Notes: generated by a model not told the origin, from the letters alone. DNA of 64,000 nt from Sclerodactyla briareus (GCA_026419785.1 JAODTK010003276.1:1-64000), one strand, 5' to 3'; shown: positions 34,451 through 46,945, counted from the stretch's first letter. Program-made: numbers and translations.

Positions 34451-34855
34451 ATGACACCTGCGTTATCCTGGTTATTCCATCAATATTTCAATCTCTGCCT
34501 CGTGTCGCCTGTCGACCACAATTACATAAAATATTATACAACCACGATATATTGTGCATTGAACTTGAAGAATGTAAGCGTAAAGGTTGGCTGCTTCCAT
34601 GTTCTCAGTGCTTGCCCCACAATGTTGTCATTCTTTGCCATAATTCTGGCTCTGCGTGTTAATATAGTGAGAAGCAGTCAGCTGCTGCGAGAGCCCGATA
34701 TTATCGCAAGCCGCAGGCAGCCCAAATTAAGAGTCAAGGCGGACGATCGGCGGTTGATTTACATTATGTTATCGGGTAAGTTCACAGTAATACTTCATCT
34801 CAGCAAGAAAAAGGGCGCCTATAACTGGAAAAAAGTGCGGGGTGAAAAGGTCTGA
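34451..34855 (+). CDS. Uncertain 134-codon frame
   Basis: I do not recognise this frame. An internal Met at about residue 57 starts a hydrophobic stretch (MLSFFAIILALRVNIV) that could be a signal anchor. It is followed by an Arg/Asp-rich polar part and a GGTAAGT donor-like site at about 34,774. It begins about 65 bp outside the end of the antisense LINE. Chance opening is likely. Confidence 0.15.
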   Translation: MTPALSWLFHQYFNLCLVSPVDHNYIKYYTTTIYCALNLKNVSVKVGCFHVLSACPTMLSFFAIILALRVNIVRSSQLLREPDIIASRRQPKLRVKADDRRLIYIMLSGKFTVILHLSKKKGAYNWKKVRGEKV

Positions 34856-35239
34856 CATGATTATTCAGATGATATAGGCTTTGTGAGAGATTTGCCAGTG
34901 ATTGACAACAAGCCGATTCACAGCAAATGAAAACCGGGTGGGCGCTGTTTCTATTCGGTGAGATGATCGCACAATAAGTTCATGCAGTTGACGGTGAAGG
35001 CTTGTGAACTACGGGAATGATACAAAATAATATACGAACACTTAATGACCAAAGACGTGGCGCCACCCTCGGTAGTCGAGCATCTCGCCCGATGATCGAC
35101 GAAGAAAACAGAAGGACAGGACGCCATTTAATACGGCATAAGTAACACGTCTCTCTGTGCAGGAACCCCAGGAAAAATGGTAGGGCCCCAAACTGCCCTA
35201 TCAGTTTTTGTTCCTGACGAAGCTGGAAGGAACGAATAG

Positions 35240-35337
35240 AGTGTGTGCGGTGTGTGTGTGTTGTGTGTGTGTGCGGTGTGTGCGTGTGTGTGTGTGTGTG
35301 GTGTGTGGTGTGTGTGTGTGTGGTGTGTGGTTTTGTG
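35240..35337. repeat. (GT)n microsatellite
   Basis: About 100 bp of GT repeats with GG and CG interruptions. Cys/Val-rich and His/Thr-rich frames on the two strands are artefacts. Confidence 0.95.
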
Positions 35338-35535
35338 TATGTAACGCCTGCCTTGTGAATACGTTAACTCAATCCCAAATGGATCAAGTTCATACTGATA
35401 GGCAGTGTAGGCCATGTGGGTTCCCCATAATTAATTGATGATTGGTGTTGATTTAGTTCAGAGGTCATCTAGGTCCACTTGAAGTCACAGTCTGAAACAC
35501 ATGTGAACATGATAAGTTCAGAAGTTTAATCTGAA

Positions 35536-35916
35536 CTAGCTGAACTTTGGTGTGTGTAGGCCTATCCCAGCGTTATGGGGAAATGACCATATTTCTGTAG
35601 GTGGCGCAGAGCAAGCAGAATGTAGTATGAGCTTTTCAGTGGAGTACAAGAACCCCAATTGTGGCTTGAGCATCAACTTGACCCAGATGTTATTATAGGA
35701 ACATTCAGGCACAAACGGGACTGTCCAACTTATCAGTACTACATCAGTATATGTGAGTACAATACTATGACATAGGTCAAGGGTGTGGTGTTTTCGCGTG
35801 CGTGGTCCACTGGAGAGGTACCGACATTCTTGGTTTGAACATTGCTGTGAAAAAAAAACATTATTAATGTACGTCCCTCTCATTTCTTGCGAAAAAGCAG
35901 CACGCGAGTCTGCCAA
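35536..35916 (-). CDS. Uncertain 126-codon frame
   Basis: Minus-strand frame starting MADSRAAFSQEMRGTYINN. Composition is mixed, with no recognised motif and no supported splice sites. The plus strand is open for 89 codons over part of it. Kept only because of its length, about twice the local background. Confidence 0.12.
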   Translation of the reverse strand: MADSRAAFSQEMRGTYINNVFFSQQCSNQECRYLSSGPRTRKHHTLDLCHSIVLTYTDVVLISWTVPFVPECSYNNIWVKLMLKPQLGFLYSTEKLILHSACSAPPTEIWSFPHNAGIGLHTPKFS

Positions 35917-36139
35917 TTGTGGGAATCATAGGAAGATGGCCGATTCTCTGACTGGTTTTATTGGTTTGAAAATATTGATTAGTATATATGTCATTATAGA
36001 CACCCCAATCAACTCCGATACGCTGAGGTTAAGGGTTGAGGATTTTCCGTGACACCTCGTATGGCCAGATGGCATGTGTTGTACAGTTGTAACGCGTCAC
36101 AAATTTCAGAATCGGGTCATTGACTTTCAGATATTTATG

Positions 36140-36172
36140 CGATCGAGTCGAGTCACTGGACTCGAGTCACGT
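36140..36172. repeat. CGAGTC/GACTCG palindromic cluster
   Basis: CGAGTCGAGTCAC, then TGGACTCGAGTCACG: three GAGTC units and one GACTC, self-complementary around GACTCGAGTC. Similar strings form the ends of hAT-type MITEs with CAGTGTTGTAGTCGAG termini, as at 18,236. Too short to assign. Confidence 0.35.
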
Positions 36173-36223
36173 ACTGTTTTCAATAGGAAAAAATGTCTAC
36201 CGAAGTTGCTCGTGTCATAGTCA

Positions 36224-36544
36224 TTACATATTTGAAAAGTAGGGGGAACTCGGTCCTGACTCGTTACAACTCCGCCAGATAGGTGATATGGTGTCTATAC
36301 AATAGGTTCTGACTTCGTGAGTATGCATATGCGGGTGTATCATGACGTTTTCAGGCGGGTGTGATAGGGGAATAGGCTCATCGACTATATAGTTCAGTAC
36401 GGGCCTATACGTTTTATTAGTAGGATACATTGGGCCCATGTTCTCTGACTGTCTCCCCGTATAATTAGTCGGTCTCCCATTCACATGCAGGAGAGGCGGC
36501 TGTATGTTGAAATTTTCACTCACGCCCGTCAGATTGGGTTTCAT
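36224..36544 (-). CDS. Possible host exon or small protein, 106 codons
   Basis: The minus-strand product is polar, Pro/Asn/His-rich and not repetitive (starts MKPNLTGVSENFNIQPPLL, contains NYTGRQSENMGPMYPTNKTY). Third positions favour C, G and T in a way unlike the A+T-rich surroundings. It looks like a disordered cytoplasmic tail or a terminal exon. An AG lies five bases before the Met on the coding strand, but the upstream sequence is not pyrimidine-rich, so the acceptor is weak. No family is recognised. The frame ends at TAA just after SSPYFSNM. Of the unassigned frames this is among the more coding-like. Confidence 0.25.
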   Translation of the reverse strand: MKPNLTGVSENFNIQPPLLHVNGRPTNYTGRQSENMGPMYPTNKTYRPVLNYIVDEPIPLSHPPENVMIHPHMHTHEVRTYCIDTISPIWRSCNESGPSSPYFSNM

Positions 36545-36599
36545 TCCTATACCTTCATATTTTTGTTTATCCCCATTTGGCGTTTGTCTTTTGTGTTAC

Positions 36600-38590
36600 A
36601 ATCTGTCATCTTCATGCCTCTATTTTGCTATTTATATTCCGTACCATGGGGCTGATTGAGGTTAGGCACTCAATGATCAAATAAACGAGGAAGGAGGGAT
36701 TCAGCTGACCAATAACGCTTGATGTGTGTTGAAGTAGTCCTCCCAAGTCTCTTCCGTTAGGGTGAGCTGGATTAACTTTGGTGCAAGCTTTGCCACGACC
36801 TAAAAAAAGCGTCAAAAGTGTCTTATAAACAGATAAAGAATGGCATCCAAATCGTATTTTGTATCATGTAATTGCATGCAAGTTATCTTTCTGGACTGGT
36901 GAGGTTGTCAGCATTAGAACGTGGATTCTAAATTGTGTATACAACACAGATGCAAGTCACGAGAGTCGCGGTCGAGTTTATACTCTAACTAAGTACTGAG
37001 CTTCTGACCACATGCAATTTTTTACAAGAACATCACGCGATATCGGCGGGAGAATACGGAGAGAGATGCGGTTGTTGTTTCAAATCAGTACCTGTGGGCT
37101 CAGCGTTTTAAAGCGATGATTAATATTTATTTTTCTATTAATAAACGATAGCTCGGCTTGTAGCCTCCACCTAATGAGATCACTCTCTGTCTGCTGGCCG
37201 CCTTCAATTACCGTTATCGTATGAACGCGAGCGAGAGAGCGGGTAACTGCCCCCCCTCCTAAGACAATATTTTCGCACAGCTAATGACTCTGATTGAGTA
37301 ACGTATACTGACTGGACGTAATGCCTGGTGAAAATTTACAAAAAAGCCTGGTGGGCAACGTCACGTGCAGACCATATCCAGACTCACACTAACTTCTCAC
37401 TATAGAGACCATCTTCTAATCTCCTATTGTTTCACCACACATTATTTACTGAAAAAGAATGCGATGCTAAAAAAAGCAGATGCAAGTTCGCTGCGTATTG
37501 AAGCAGTATGTAAGCTATTTTAGACGGGTTTACGTAACCTATATTCAGGCAAAATGGACGACTTTGATAGGCCGACATATACAGTTCTTTTGGATCATAC
37601 AACTTACAAGCAATAAAAAACCACTTGTATTCCAATTGTCACTCTACGTGACCACGGGCAGATTACCATAGGGAATATAAAAGGTCGTAAGTATCGGTGT
37701 TTGGGATGAACTATATTAAAATAGTTCAAGAGGGTGGCTAACGAGATTGCTATTCAGATCGGGACTAACTTCCTGTTCTTTAGACTTTCTCTATTCTTCG
37801 TTGTACCATTGGTGGCTCGTTGCCAATGACGTGAACACAATGGATCCCGAAGTCGGATATTAATGGCCCGGCTATTACATGTTTGAAAAGGGATTCCCTT
37901 CTGTCGGGGCCAAAGTCTTATGTGTGTTCTGTGTAAATCTTTCCTTCTATTTATTATATTAGTGTTGTGAGACTACCAGGCGCTTAGAGGCGAACGTAAG
38001 TTCTGATTTTCGGAATTTCCTACATGTCATAAGAGAACCAATTTGGCAATGAACAATCTTCCTCCCCAAAATTTGATCGAACAATTAAATTGTTTACTTC
38101 CGAGCTATGCTTGTTTGAATTTTCAGCAGAGTACACCTTTTGATTAAGGATTCTGCTTTCACTCAACCCCTTGTAGTTATAACGTTCTGTTTTTCTTTAA
38201 AATTTGTTGTCAAATATTTCAAAATAGTGTAAATAATTTTTAGGCTAATTAGCGTTAATTTCATCTCCACAGTATATACTTCGGTAATTCATTGGAAAAG
38301 CGTGCATCGGATACTCAATAGTGCTTATGATACGTGGATGAAAATAAAGAACTATACATTAAATCCCTGCTAGTAGGGGTTTTTGTTACATTAAATAATT
38401 GGACTTGTTCAAGTCTCTGCATTATTTGAGGGACAATTAAGGCGCCTTCGCCACTTTAAATGTACCTAACTTGGGAAGTGGCACATCTATTGGAATTATT
38501 TTGTTTGCAAAATGCTCATTACACTGCTGCTTCATATATGAGCATGTAACTCTCAGGTTTCATTCTATTTTACAGAAGGGATGAAAGATT
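36600..38590. other. Region without recognisable genes
   Basis: A+T-rich sequence with no shared repeat, RNA or convincing frame. Confidence 0.45.
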
Positions 38591-38599
38591 TACAGAGCA

Positions 38600-40225
38600 C
38601 CAATGCAGACATTCGGCGGACAGAACGTTTGGTGTGAAAAGTGTGGTTTGCCAGGTATTGGTAATAAAATCAGGAGTTTGATTAATGTCTTGGGCAGTGG
38701 CGTATCCAGAGCAGACATTGGCTTCTGATTAAGCTTCTCGGCCCTAGTTGCCGCCATAGAGCCATACAGGGAATATACAGATCCTGATTTCAGTTCGATC
38801 GAAATCCATATTAGCCCTCTCAATATACAATAGAAGCTGACCAGTGGAGGGCCTATTGGGAGTGCGTGTTTAAATCGTCGTCCACCAAGTATCATGTCCA
38901 AATGCAAAGTCAGGCGAGTGCAGTTTATAGTGAGTGGCTGGGGGAGGGCTGTTGTGGCCGTTCGAGAGGGGCAGTGAATCGGTGGAATTTCTAGAATGGG
39001 GAGGTGTCGGAAGTTCCCTTGAGATGGTCGATCAGAGCTTGACGTCTTGACGGTAACATTCTAACCTTAACACGGTCTCATTGAGGAGTGGGGTGTGGGT
39101 GGGGTTATATCGCCCAACGCAATAGTTAAATATATGTCTTGTAGTTCAGTGCAGGACAGTACCTATGCTTTAAGTGAGGCGTGGATGCTCACCGTTGGAT
39201 CGGAGGCGGAGACTGAAGCTAGCCATCCACGAGTCCGCAGCGTCAGTCGCAGCGTCGTGCCGAAGCGCATGCACCGCTTGGTCCGCAGAAATCGAAAACA
39301 TAGAAATAGCATGTGCATCCCCTATCGCAGGCACAGCGCATCCGCAGATGCGGCAGGCCCAGCGGATTGTTCCGTGGAGCGCCGAATGAGCAATTTGTTT
39401 TATTTGGGCAGTGTGGCTATGTTACAGTTGTTACCTGGCATGGACGGTGCCATGTTCCGCCAACAGGGAGGGAAGTTGACACACGCAGCAGTGCACCTCG
39501 CCCCCGTGGCGTAGCCAGTGAGGAAGCACATTTGCCCCCAGTGAACGGGAAGCTGGCTTACGAGCCTGCCCCGCCCACCCTCTAACTACGATCCCGTCCA
39601 CCACCGTGTTCTGTCTTCAAACGGGACCCCTTGGGATTGGGGGCCGCCCGCCAGGGTGGACACGTAGCTCATGGTTGGCGGCCAAAGCTGCACGGGTACC
39701 TTGGAAAGTTGAGGGAGAGGGGCAGGCTCAGACCTGGTCGCATGTTCGGAGAATTTTTGGTGATTGGAAGCTCGGGTGGATGCCCGCCGATGCGCGACGT
39801 TGGGCAGAATGAATCTGGAGGAATTTTTTTGTGGGTGAAGGTAAGTGATGTTCAGAAAGAGTAAATCGGGCCAGGGGTGGGCCCTCGTTGCGTCGTGAAC
39901 GTCTCCACACTAGAGGAAAGGTGTGACTTGGTTCTGCCTGCTCTAAAATGGGTCGATAAACACTATTTCAGCTGCCTCCTACAAGATCTGAGCAACTCCC
40001 TGGCTTCGAATTGCTTTTGCTTACAATTCTTGATATTCAAAAATTTTCTGTCGACCAAGCTCCTGCAAAAAGGTAAAAACTTTTTACTTTTCTGAACTCA
40101 CTCCCCACCACTTGCGTCCGTTAGTGGGCGCCGACACATCCTATAAAATTCTTTTACAATATTTTTATGCACACTAGTGTGAACACTCCAGTAAATAACT
40201 CATCGTATCGTATCGCACTAGATTG
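38600..40225 (-). mobile_element. Damaged relative of the inverted-repeat element at 56.4-57.7 kb
   Basis: 38,600-38,990 aligns with the reverse complement of about 57,050-57,440. Shared strings include AAAATCAGG then GGTTTGAT-like, GTATCC, GACATTGGC, AGCTTCTCGGCCC, TTGCCGCCAT, TTTCAGTTCGAT, TGACCAGTG, AGTATCAT and ATGCAAAG. Downstream, 40,172-40,225 (AGTGTGAACACTCC, then TCGTATCGTATCGCACTAG) matches the terminal sequence of that element in the expected order and orientation. The far terminus is not visible before 38,600. Sequence between 39,000 and 40,170 has no counterpart, so the copy was interrupted or rearranged. Confidence 0.5.
39170..39420. other. CpG-rich island-like stretch
   Basis: Local GC is clearly higher than in the flanks, with many CG dinucleotides and recurring GCATCCGCAG, CCGCAGCG and GCGCATCCGCAG-like strings. 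All three plus-strand frames are partly open here (up to 139 codons at 39,095-39,514), as expected from GC-rich sequence. It could be a CpG island, a coding exon or a GC-rich repeat. I cannot decide which. Confidence 0.3.
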
Positions 40226-43200
40226 ACGCCATTGGTGCGTGATACACTTTTTCCGCGCCGTATAGGAATACCGGCACTGACTGTCCAAGCGGCGATACTT
40301 GGTTTCAAAGTAAGTTTAGGTAGGGAGCCTGATTTTGACCAGCAGTTCGTCTTTCACGTCGTAATCCCCACACACCCACTTAAAATTAGTTGTTGGGGAA
40401 ATATATCCTGAGCATGACAGTTGGAGGGTTCAATCACCAACGCATACGTTTCATAGCATTGGAGCATATCTATCTCTCGTACGCGCGCCTGTAATGGCAA
40501 TACAAGTGGAATGAGAAGCTGCATGACATCCCTCATGCGATGAACAATGCCTAATCGTAGGAAAAGACCTGCTCTTTCTTATGGTATAATTGACGAGCAC
40601 GAGGCTCGAAACGAGTGCTCAAGGTACTGGCCCCCAAGGTTGCACACCTCATTCTCAGCTGCGAATCCCTCACCCAATACACTGAATAATCGATGCCCTT
40701 TGGCACCCTGTTGGGGGGGTTACACTTACACAAGGTCAAATTTACACCAAATTTACTCGTTTTGGTTTTCTAATGTATGAAGAGATAAAAGTCTTTAAAT
40801 ATCACCACTCTTGTTCCAGGTTTATTAGCATGTTCCGGGTTGGGAAGACATATGGCGCCCAAATTTCAGATTTTGGCGAACTGGCACCTTTTTAATGATG
40901 TCATATCTACCAATATTAAAGGGAAACGTTTGAGACATATGTTCTCACGTTTTCTTTAATTGGAGATATACATCATCAAATGTTGCCATTTGCAACTTTG
41001 CCAACTTGGCAGTGATAAAATTAATATCTTTGAAAATATGGTAACTTTATAACCCAACATGCTATGAACATGAGATAAAGTTTGATTGGCAGATTTTTCA
41101 ATGCACAATATTTGACCTTAAATCGTTTTGGCTGGACTCGCCTCTCTAAGGACAAGCAGACAGCAACTTGCCCTAATTTTTTTTCGCTGCTAGCTCCGAT
41201 CGCCTGGCTGAGTTTTTAGTGTTGTTCCTGAAAGCTGGGAGGAGAGTGGGTGTTAATTGTGTAGATCACCACTCTGTCAATTATATAATAGGTTGTTTAA
41301 AAAATGTGAAACAGAACACAAATGAACCGAATCCATATTGTCGAGCTCAGCAGGCGGGTTAATAACGAGTCGCCCTAGGGTTAATTTAGGTTTCTAAGGA
41401 TAAAAGGTCTTGGCATACCGTCTAGGTTAGCCTTGTGGTGTGTGATGTGTGGTTGAAGTGAGTGATGTGAAAGTGAGTCAAAAGTACAGAATGGGATGAT
41501 TTAGTGACCGACAAACACACGAAATAAAGACGCATAGCCGATATTTCGAAAGGTCTCATATAACCAATGAACCATATCTTGGTGGTCTGCTGGAATCATG
41601 TGGTAAGTCATCAGATGCGCTGAGTGTGACCACCCTTAAAGACCAACTCACCCAGAGTCGTTCCAAAGACAAATGCTAGCGAGAGGGCCTACGTGTCTAA
41701 CGTTCAGATTTGACGGGCTTCCTCGTTCCACCCATCGACACGTCTCTGTGCGCCAAGCTTTCCGGATCCGCAATGGACTAGTGGATGTTTCTAAACATCC
41801 GTTGTACCAGCGCCGATTACCTTGAATTAGTTGCCGGTATTAGTCATACCGGAGTAGGTGTAGCGAACTCCCAACTCGAGAACAGAGGATTGTGATTATA
41901 TAAGCTGGGGATTTTCAGATTTCATTCGTACGTTGTGTCATTATTTGTCTTTCGGATTTGGGGCGCGGCATAGGACGCAAAGTTTCCGATCCAAAATTGA
42001 GAAAGGTGTCTAGGTGACCCCGATTGACATATCTGGGGGGAAATAATAGAAGTGATTTATCCCTTTGACGCTTCTGTTTTTTGACATGGGGGATGTGAAA
42101 AGCAAATTTAATTGAGGAGGATCTTTGGGAAGATCCCTCGCTTTGTCGGTCTCCATGGACGCTGCCAATTAGATTTTTTTTAGGTGATCGTAGGCCTATG
42201 ACTAATTGGTTTAAATGGATATCTGAATTCGGAGGGTGGTTGCCTCTCGGGCACATTCATAGCGCAGTTAAGTAGTTAATGATGATGAGTTCGCTGATTA
42301 GCATTGCTCTTCAGAACGTGTGGCCCCTACTTGTTAAACCCCGGGGAATCATTGACGATTGTGCATTTTTCTTAACGTCTTTGTGTCATGTTCAAACATT
42401 GCATCAAATTGCTGAGAGTGTTACGGTAAAGAGGTATACGGACGACTTTCCAGAAGGGAGGCCGTGTAGTGTTCAAAAAATGGTTGAATAAAATTCTGAA
42501 CACTGACCCTTCAGATTCCCCCCCCCCCCGTTACTGAAATAATCGGCAGAAGAGCAGTTAACTCCCCACTCTCTGTGGCATATCATCTGTAAAACCCAAT
42601 CCGCATCGGGATAATTGATACATCTTGATGTAACTTGCCTGCTGCCGAACCTTTCAAGTTACGCCGAACTTGAATAATGTTTCGATAATAATAGGAAATC
42701 AAGTTTGAGTCAACCTGAAAATGTCATGCAGTCAAGTTACCTCATAGAATCAGTTATCCCAATGCGTGCAGCGTTGGCGCTTACATCATGTGGCAAAACA
42801 AGCTACGCGGGCCCAGTCGCGCGGTTTGACTTCCTAATATCTCGTATAACCCACTTTTCAACCTCATGCGAGTTCTAACAACAAGCAACATAAGAAGACC
42901 ACGAATGCTATCATTAATTTAAGAAAGAAGCAGCTATGTTTGGTCAAGATCAGGGTGCGGCGTCCTACGGCACAAACCCGCCTCCGAAAATATGGGTATC
43001 AATTGGGTTTATAGACGTCCAAATCGAGGCTCAAAATATCCCTTAACTATACTCATTATATTAGCAATTTCTGAGGAATGAGAAGGACAGTTTTATATTT
43101 ACTTTGCTTCTATAGTTTGAGAGTTGAGTGATTGAAATCTTGAATTCTTTGACAGATGATAGCTCACGAAGCAAGGGAGCCAAGGGAGCGGGGGAGGGGG

Positions 43201-43860
43201 GGGGGGGGGGGGGGTGCGGCGAGGACATTTTTCAAGTGCAATTCGAACACTTTTACATAATAGGTTATGTTCTCTTATTTACGCCACGGTTGGATAGACT
43301 CAGTGAGTATTACCCTCGATTTACCGTATACTAAATAGCCACCAAACCGTGAAACCGATTTTGCTATGTTCGTCATTTCGATATCTGCCTGTTCTTGCTG
43401 AACGATGATGTTAGTATATTCTATCGCGTGATGCAGTGAGAAAATGAGGTTGACCAAAATAGGCCGTCCTCGTGACTATAGGTATGAAGTGGCCTAAATA
43501 GGCTACGCATGTTTGTCAAGGGAAAGAACAAAACAAAACAAATGCCCAATGGAAACTCGCAGGAGCTAGGCAAAAAATAACTGTTACCAATGCGACCCAT
43601 CGCTGGTGCATCCAGAACAAGCGAAAAAGCTGCCTTCTGTGGAATACCTTCCACATTAATCAATTTAACGCTCGGCTTTTCTTGAATTGCTATAGTCACT
43701 ATTGGAACCATCCTACATCTTTAGTATACAGTTTGATCCCCCCACAAAAGCATGCCCCTTGCTAAACTCGAGGTTTGAGTTCAGACCGAGAAACCGCCTC
43801 CGCATATATGCGAATTCCATGGGCCATAAGTAGAGGCTGCGGAAGAGGACCAAGAAATGA
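40226..43860. other. Region without recognisable genes
   Basis: A 19-base G run lies at 43,196-43,214. Frames of 60-113 codons carry no domain I recognise. Confidence 0.4.
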
Positions 43861-43879
43861 TCTCAGATTCTCGCGAAAA

Positions 43880-44400
43880 ACATAAACGTGAAAATATTAG
43901 TACGGAGCGCGAAACGTAACAAAATCCATCAAATTATTGGAATCAACCCATCGAAAACAGAATCAACCCATCAACAAGAATCCACCCATCGCAAAACGAA
44001 TCAAGCCCTCAAGAAGAACACCGAGAAAAGAATCAAAAACCCATTGAATGAAAAGCGGAAATCAGCCTCCTATCCAAACAAGAATCAGTACGTCATATGA
44101 TACTCAATGACTCCACCTTAACAGGAATTTTCAGTGTATTGCCGTGCTCCGTTAAGTGTGATACACTCCGCTCTGTCCTGCGCGGAGTGTTTGTAACCAA
44201 AACTATCAAGAATGGAAGAGATCATCGGGATTTGGAATCAATACGTCCAGAAACAGAAGAACGGGTGTCCAAACAAGAATCAAGGTTGCGAAAAAAGGAA
44301 AAGGGTGTCAAAACAGAAGTGACAGTCGCAAAGAAAAGCAAGACCGCAAACAACGTTAATGATTCCTGGTCGCAATATTTGTTTACCTATTCCAAAATAT
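43880..44400 (+). repeat. Hairpin-bearing repeat R4, copy 1
   Basis: Three parts. First, five to seven imperfect units of about 20 bp resembling GAATCAACCCATCGAAAAC (43,938-44,050). Second, CAATGACTCCACC and TAACAGGA then TTTTCAGTGT. Third, a hairpin ACACTCCGC-loop-GCGGAGTGT (44,164-44,191) framed by AGTGTGAT and GTAACCAAAACTA. The same parts in the same order occur inverted at 50,870-51,125. It is noncoding as far as can be judged. Confidence 0.7.
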
Positions 44401-44529
44401 GAATGCTCACTAAAATTGGCAGTTTTGCCGTATTGGATAGTAGACACTTTTAGGGAAATGTCGTGGACTGTGCTCTGTCAAGGCAGGAGGATTGACTAAC
44501 CTCTTATCCAGGGGCGTATATTTACTAAA

Positions 44530-45085
44530 ATTTTCAGGGGGGGGGGGGGGTGTGATAATCATCTATTTATCGGTTTTGTACCAGAGGCGGCGCCGCGTGG
44601 CGGTCGTGGGGATTACTCTGGTTCCCCCGATGGGTGGCCAATCGTTCCCCCCTCCTTTGGAAATTGTTGGAAACCAGTGGAAAACCCTCAAGATGCAAAA
44701 TGGTGCATCCTAGTACGATATTCTATCATTGGAATTACCTATTAAAAATATTCATTTTTTTTGATTCAACATATTTTTCCCCGACTACGTACCTGTGTGT
44801 TAAGATAATGTGTGTCAAAACGATCTGTACTTGAGCAGTCTTACATGGAATAACCTGTGCATTTTACTTTTGGTTATCATATTAAGATTATAAAATTGCT
44901 GTAACGCTGGATAATGAGTTATGACGCTGGACTTTCGAAGTGCTGGACTAAATCACCATATGATGCTCGGTACATGGAAGGGGCCTGAGGAAAAAGTAGC
45001 CTCACATCAGGTCTTGCCATATAGCCATCAGAGCTGATACCGCTATTTAATAATTGTCCGATGGGCTGGAACTTGGCACACATGG
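44530..45085 (+). repeat. Dispersed repeat family R2, copy 2
   Basis: Same orientation and landmark order as 18,930-19,575, starting with a 14-base G run. It ends where the R3 copy at 45,120 starts, so R2 and R3 abut here. Confidence 0.8.
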
Positions 45086-45119
45086 CTGATTTAGTAAAAA
45101 TCATTTTTTCTCACACACA

Positions 45120-45770
45120 GTGGCGTCACCACTTTTCAACTAGGGAGACACAGGGGGGGGCACAGCATTTTGTGGGGGGGGGCACGAGAAATACTATAGA
45201 GCGTTAGCGCCACCACAGGTTGGCGCGGGCGTACCAACGAAATTTCGGTTTGGCAAGCCCCCAGATGGCCGGAAATGACCTCTACCGAGCGTTTGGCGTG
45301 CATGTACCAAGCTTCAAAATCGTGCATGGTGATCACCAAATTTTATAATCGGTGAGAAAAATTTAATATTTTGTCAGACCTCGGTTCTTATGAGTCCTGT
45401 TGCCCCGACTTTTTGGCCAGAATGTCATAATTCGTGCCCCAAACTACTGTTCACAAGTGTGCGCGAAGCGCGTAGTTTTTTCTGGGTTTTCCCGGCACAT
45501 CTGGGAGAAAAGGATCTCACCAGAAAAATTTGAGACATTCAGCTATCTTCAGCTCAACTGTCCCAACCATGATATGAGTAGTCAGTGCAGTTACCTGGAG
45601 GAAAACATGCGTTGAAAATGGAAGCAGTCTGGTAGCCTAGCGACTGCAGTGCAAAATCGCGCGGGTCGAGGGAGGGAGAAAGAAACGGAACCGGAGGCTA
45701 AAGGGTTTCGTAATCAAAAAAGAGGGACTGTAGTTTCATGGTCAATGAGAATGTGTTTGTATAAGTCAGT
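45120..45770 (+). repeat. Dispersed repeat family R3, copy 1
   Basis: Aligns with 47,810-48,490. Shared in order are the GCGCCACC..GGTTGGCGCG core (45,207-45,226), AAGCCCCCAG, TGGCC.GGAAATG, GACCTCGGT, GTTGCCCC, AGCTC AACTGTCCCAA, CATGATATGA or CATGATATAA, CCTGGAG.AAAAC, GCGTTGAAAAT and GGCTAAAG. A GTGCGCGAAGCGCGTAG palindrome lies at 45,459-45,475. Noncoding. Confidence 0.8.
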
Positions 45771-46294
45771 ATGTCAACTCACATATATGTATGAGTAGGG
45801 CCAGTGGGCTGGCGCCAGGATTTCCCCGACGGAGGGTCCGAGGCCCCGAGGGGGGCAAGGTGAAGTCCGACGAGGCTCACCCTACCCTAGGTAAAACCTG
45901 CATTTTTATGTGTTCATTTTTGAACATTCTCTTGCGACAAAAAAAAAAACGAAACGAACAAAAAGGAAAACACATTGTGGAGGGCAATGTTTACTTAATA
46001 GCCCTTCCCACTCAAGCAGGCGCCGTATTAGTAGAATAGGGTCGGGGATTCCCGATACTTGCCACTGCGTTCGGAACGCACCACCACTTACACAGAGGCA
46101 AAAACAGTGGTAGTAGAAGGCAGAACGGGGCCATCCTCCCCGAAAGAATTGTAACCTTATCTCTTGCAGGGACATTTTCGAAGATTATCCATAAGGCTGG
46201 TGTATCCTATCTAGATATTCACGATTGTATAGTCTGTAGGAAGATGGTTTACGCGATCTTAACCTCGAGCGAGTACTGGCAATACTAGAGAAAG

Positions 46295-46912
46295 ATATGA
46301 GGCGCGCGAAGCGCACCGAAAATTTTCAGCTTCCATATAGGAATTCACTATAAAGAAGTTTGGAAATATATACTGTCGGGGCCAACAAGCACTCGTCGGG
46401 GTGTGTACATTTCAGCGTACCAATCGGGCTCCAGCGAGATGGGGAAAAAATCCGAGGGGGGAGGGAGGGGCCAGGTTCCCCGACGGGGGGGGGGGGGGGG
46501 GGGGGGTGGGGGAGGGGGGGGGGGGGGGGGGCATGGACCACCCTTGAGTTAGGGGGGCAATGAGGTAGGAAATTCCACATAGAGTGATGCGCAGATGACG
46601 GGAAAGCGAAACCGCGACCAAATCCTACAAGTACACGGCGAAGCGCGAATTTTTTACACTTTTTATCGCATTCGGAGGCGAATTCGAGCTTTCTTGTGAT
46701 TATTTTTGTTGGGTTTTGCAGATCTATTTCAACACTGGTAGTCGAAATGACTACGAATTTTTATGATATAGTAGGTCATGGGCTATAATTCATCAATTTT
46801 TAACCTGAATCTCGAGCGGAGACGAACTTTTTGTCGCCCAGAGACGACTTCTTGATTTTACAGGGGGGGTTGTCAAACCCCACACCCCCCGTATTTACGC
46901 CCCTGCTCTTAT
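46295..46912 (+). repeat. R3-related segment with long G tracts
   Basis: Two GGCGCGCGAAGCGC/CGGCGAAGCGCGAA motifs (46,301 and 46,636) flank two G runs of 22 and 18 bases (46,485-46,506 and 46,514-46,531). The Pro-rich minus-strand and Gly-rich plus-strand frames over the runs are artefacts. Confidence 0.6.
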
Positions 46913-46945
46913 CAGTAGCTCTAGGCCCCTCAAAATTATAGGATC

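Noticed and set aside
46326..46621. Pro-rich and Gly-rich frames on opposite strands
   Set aside because: They read through two long G runs.
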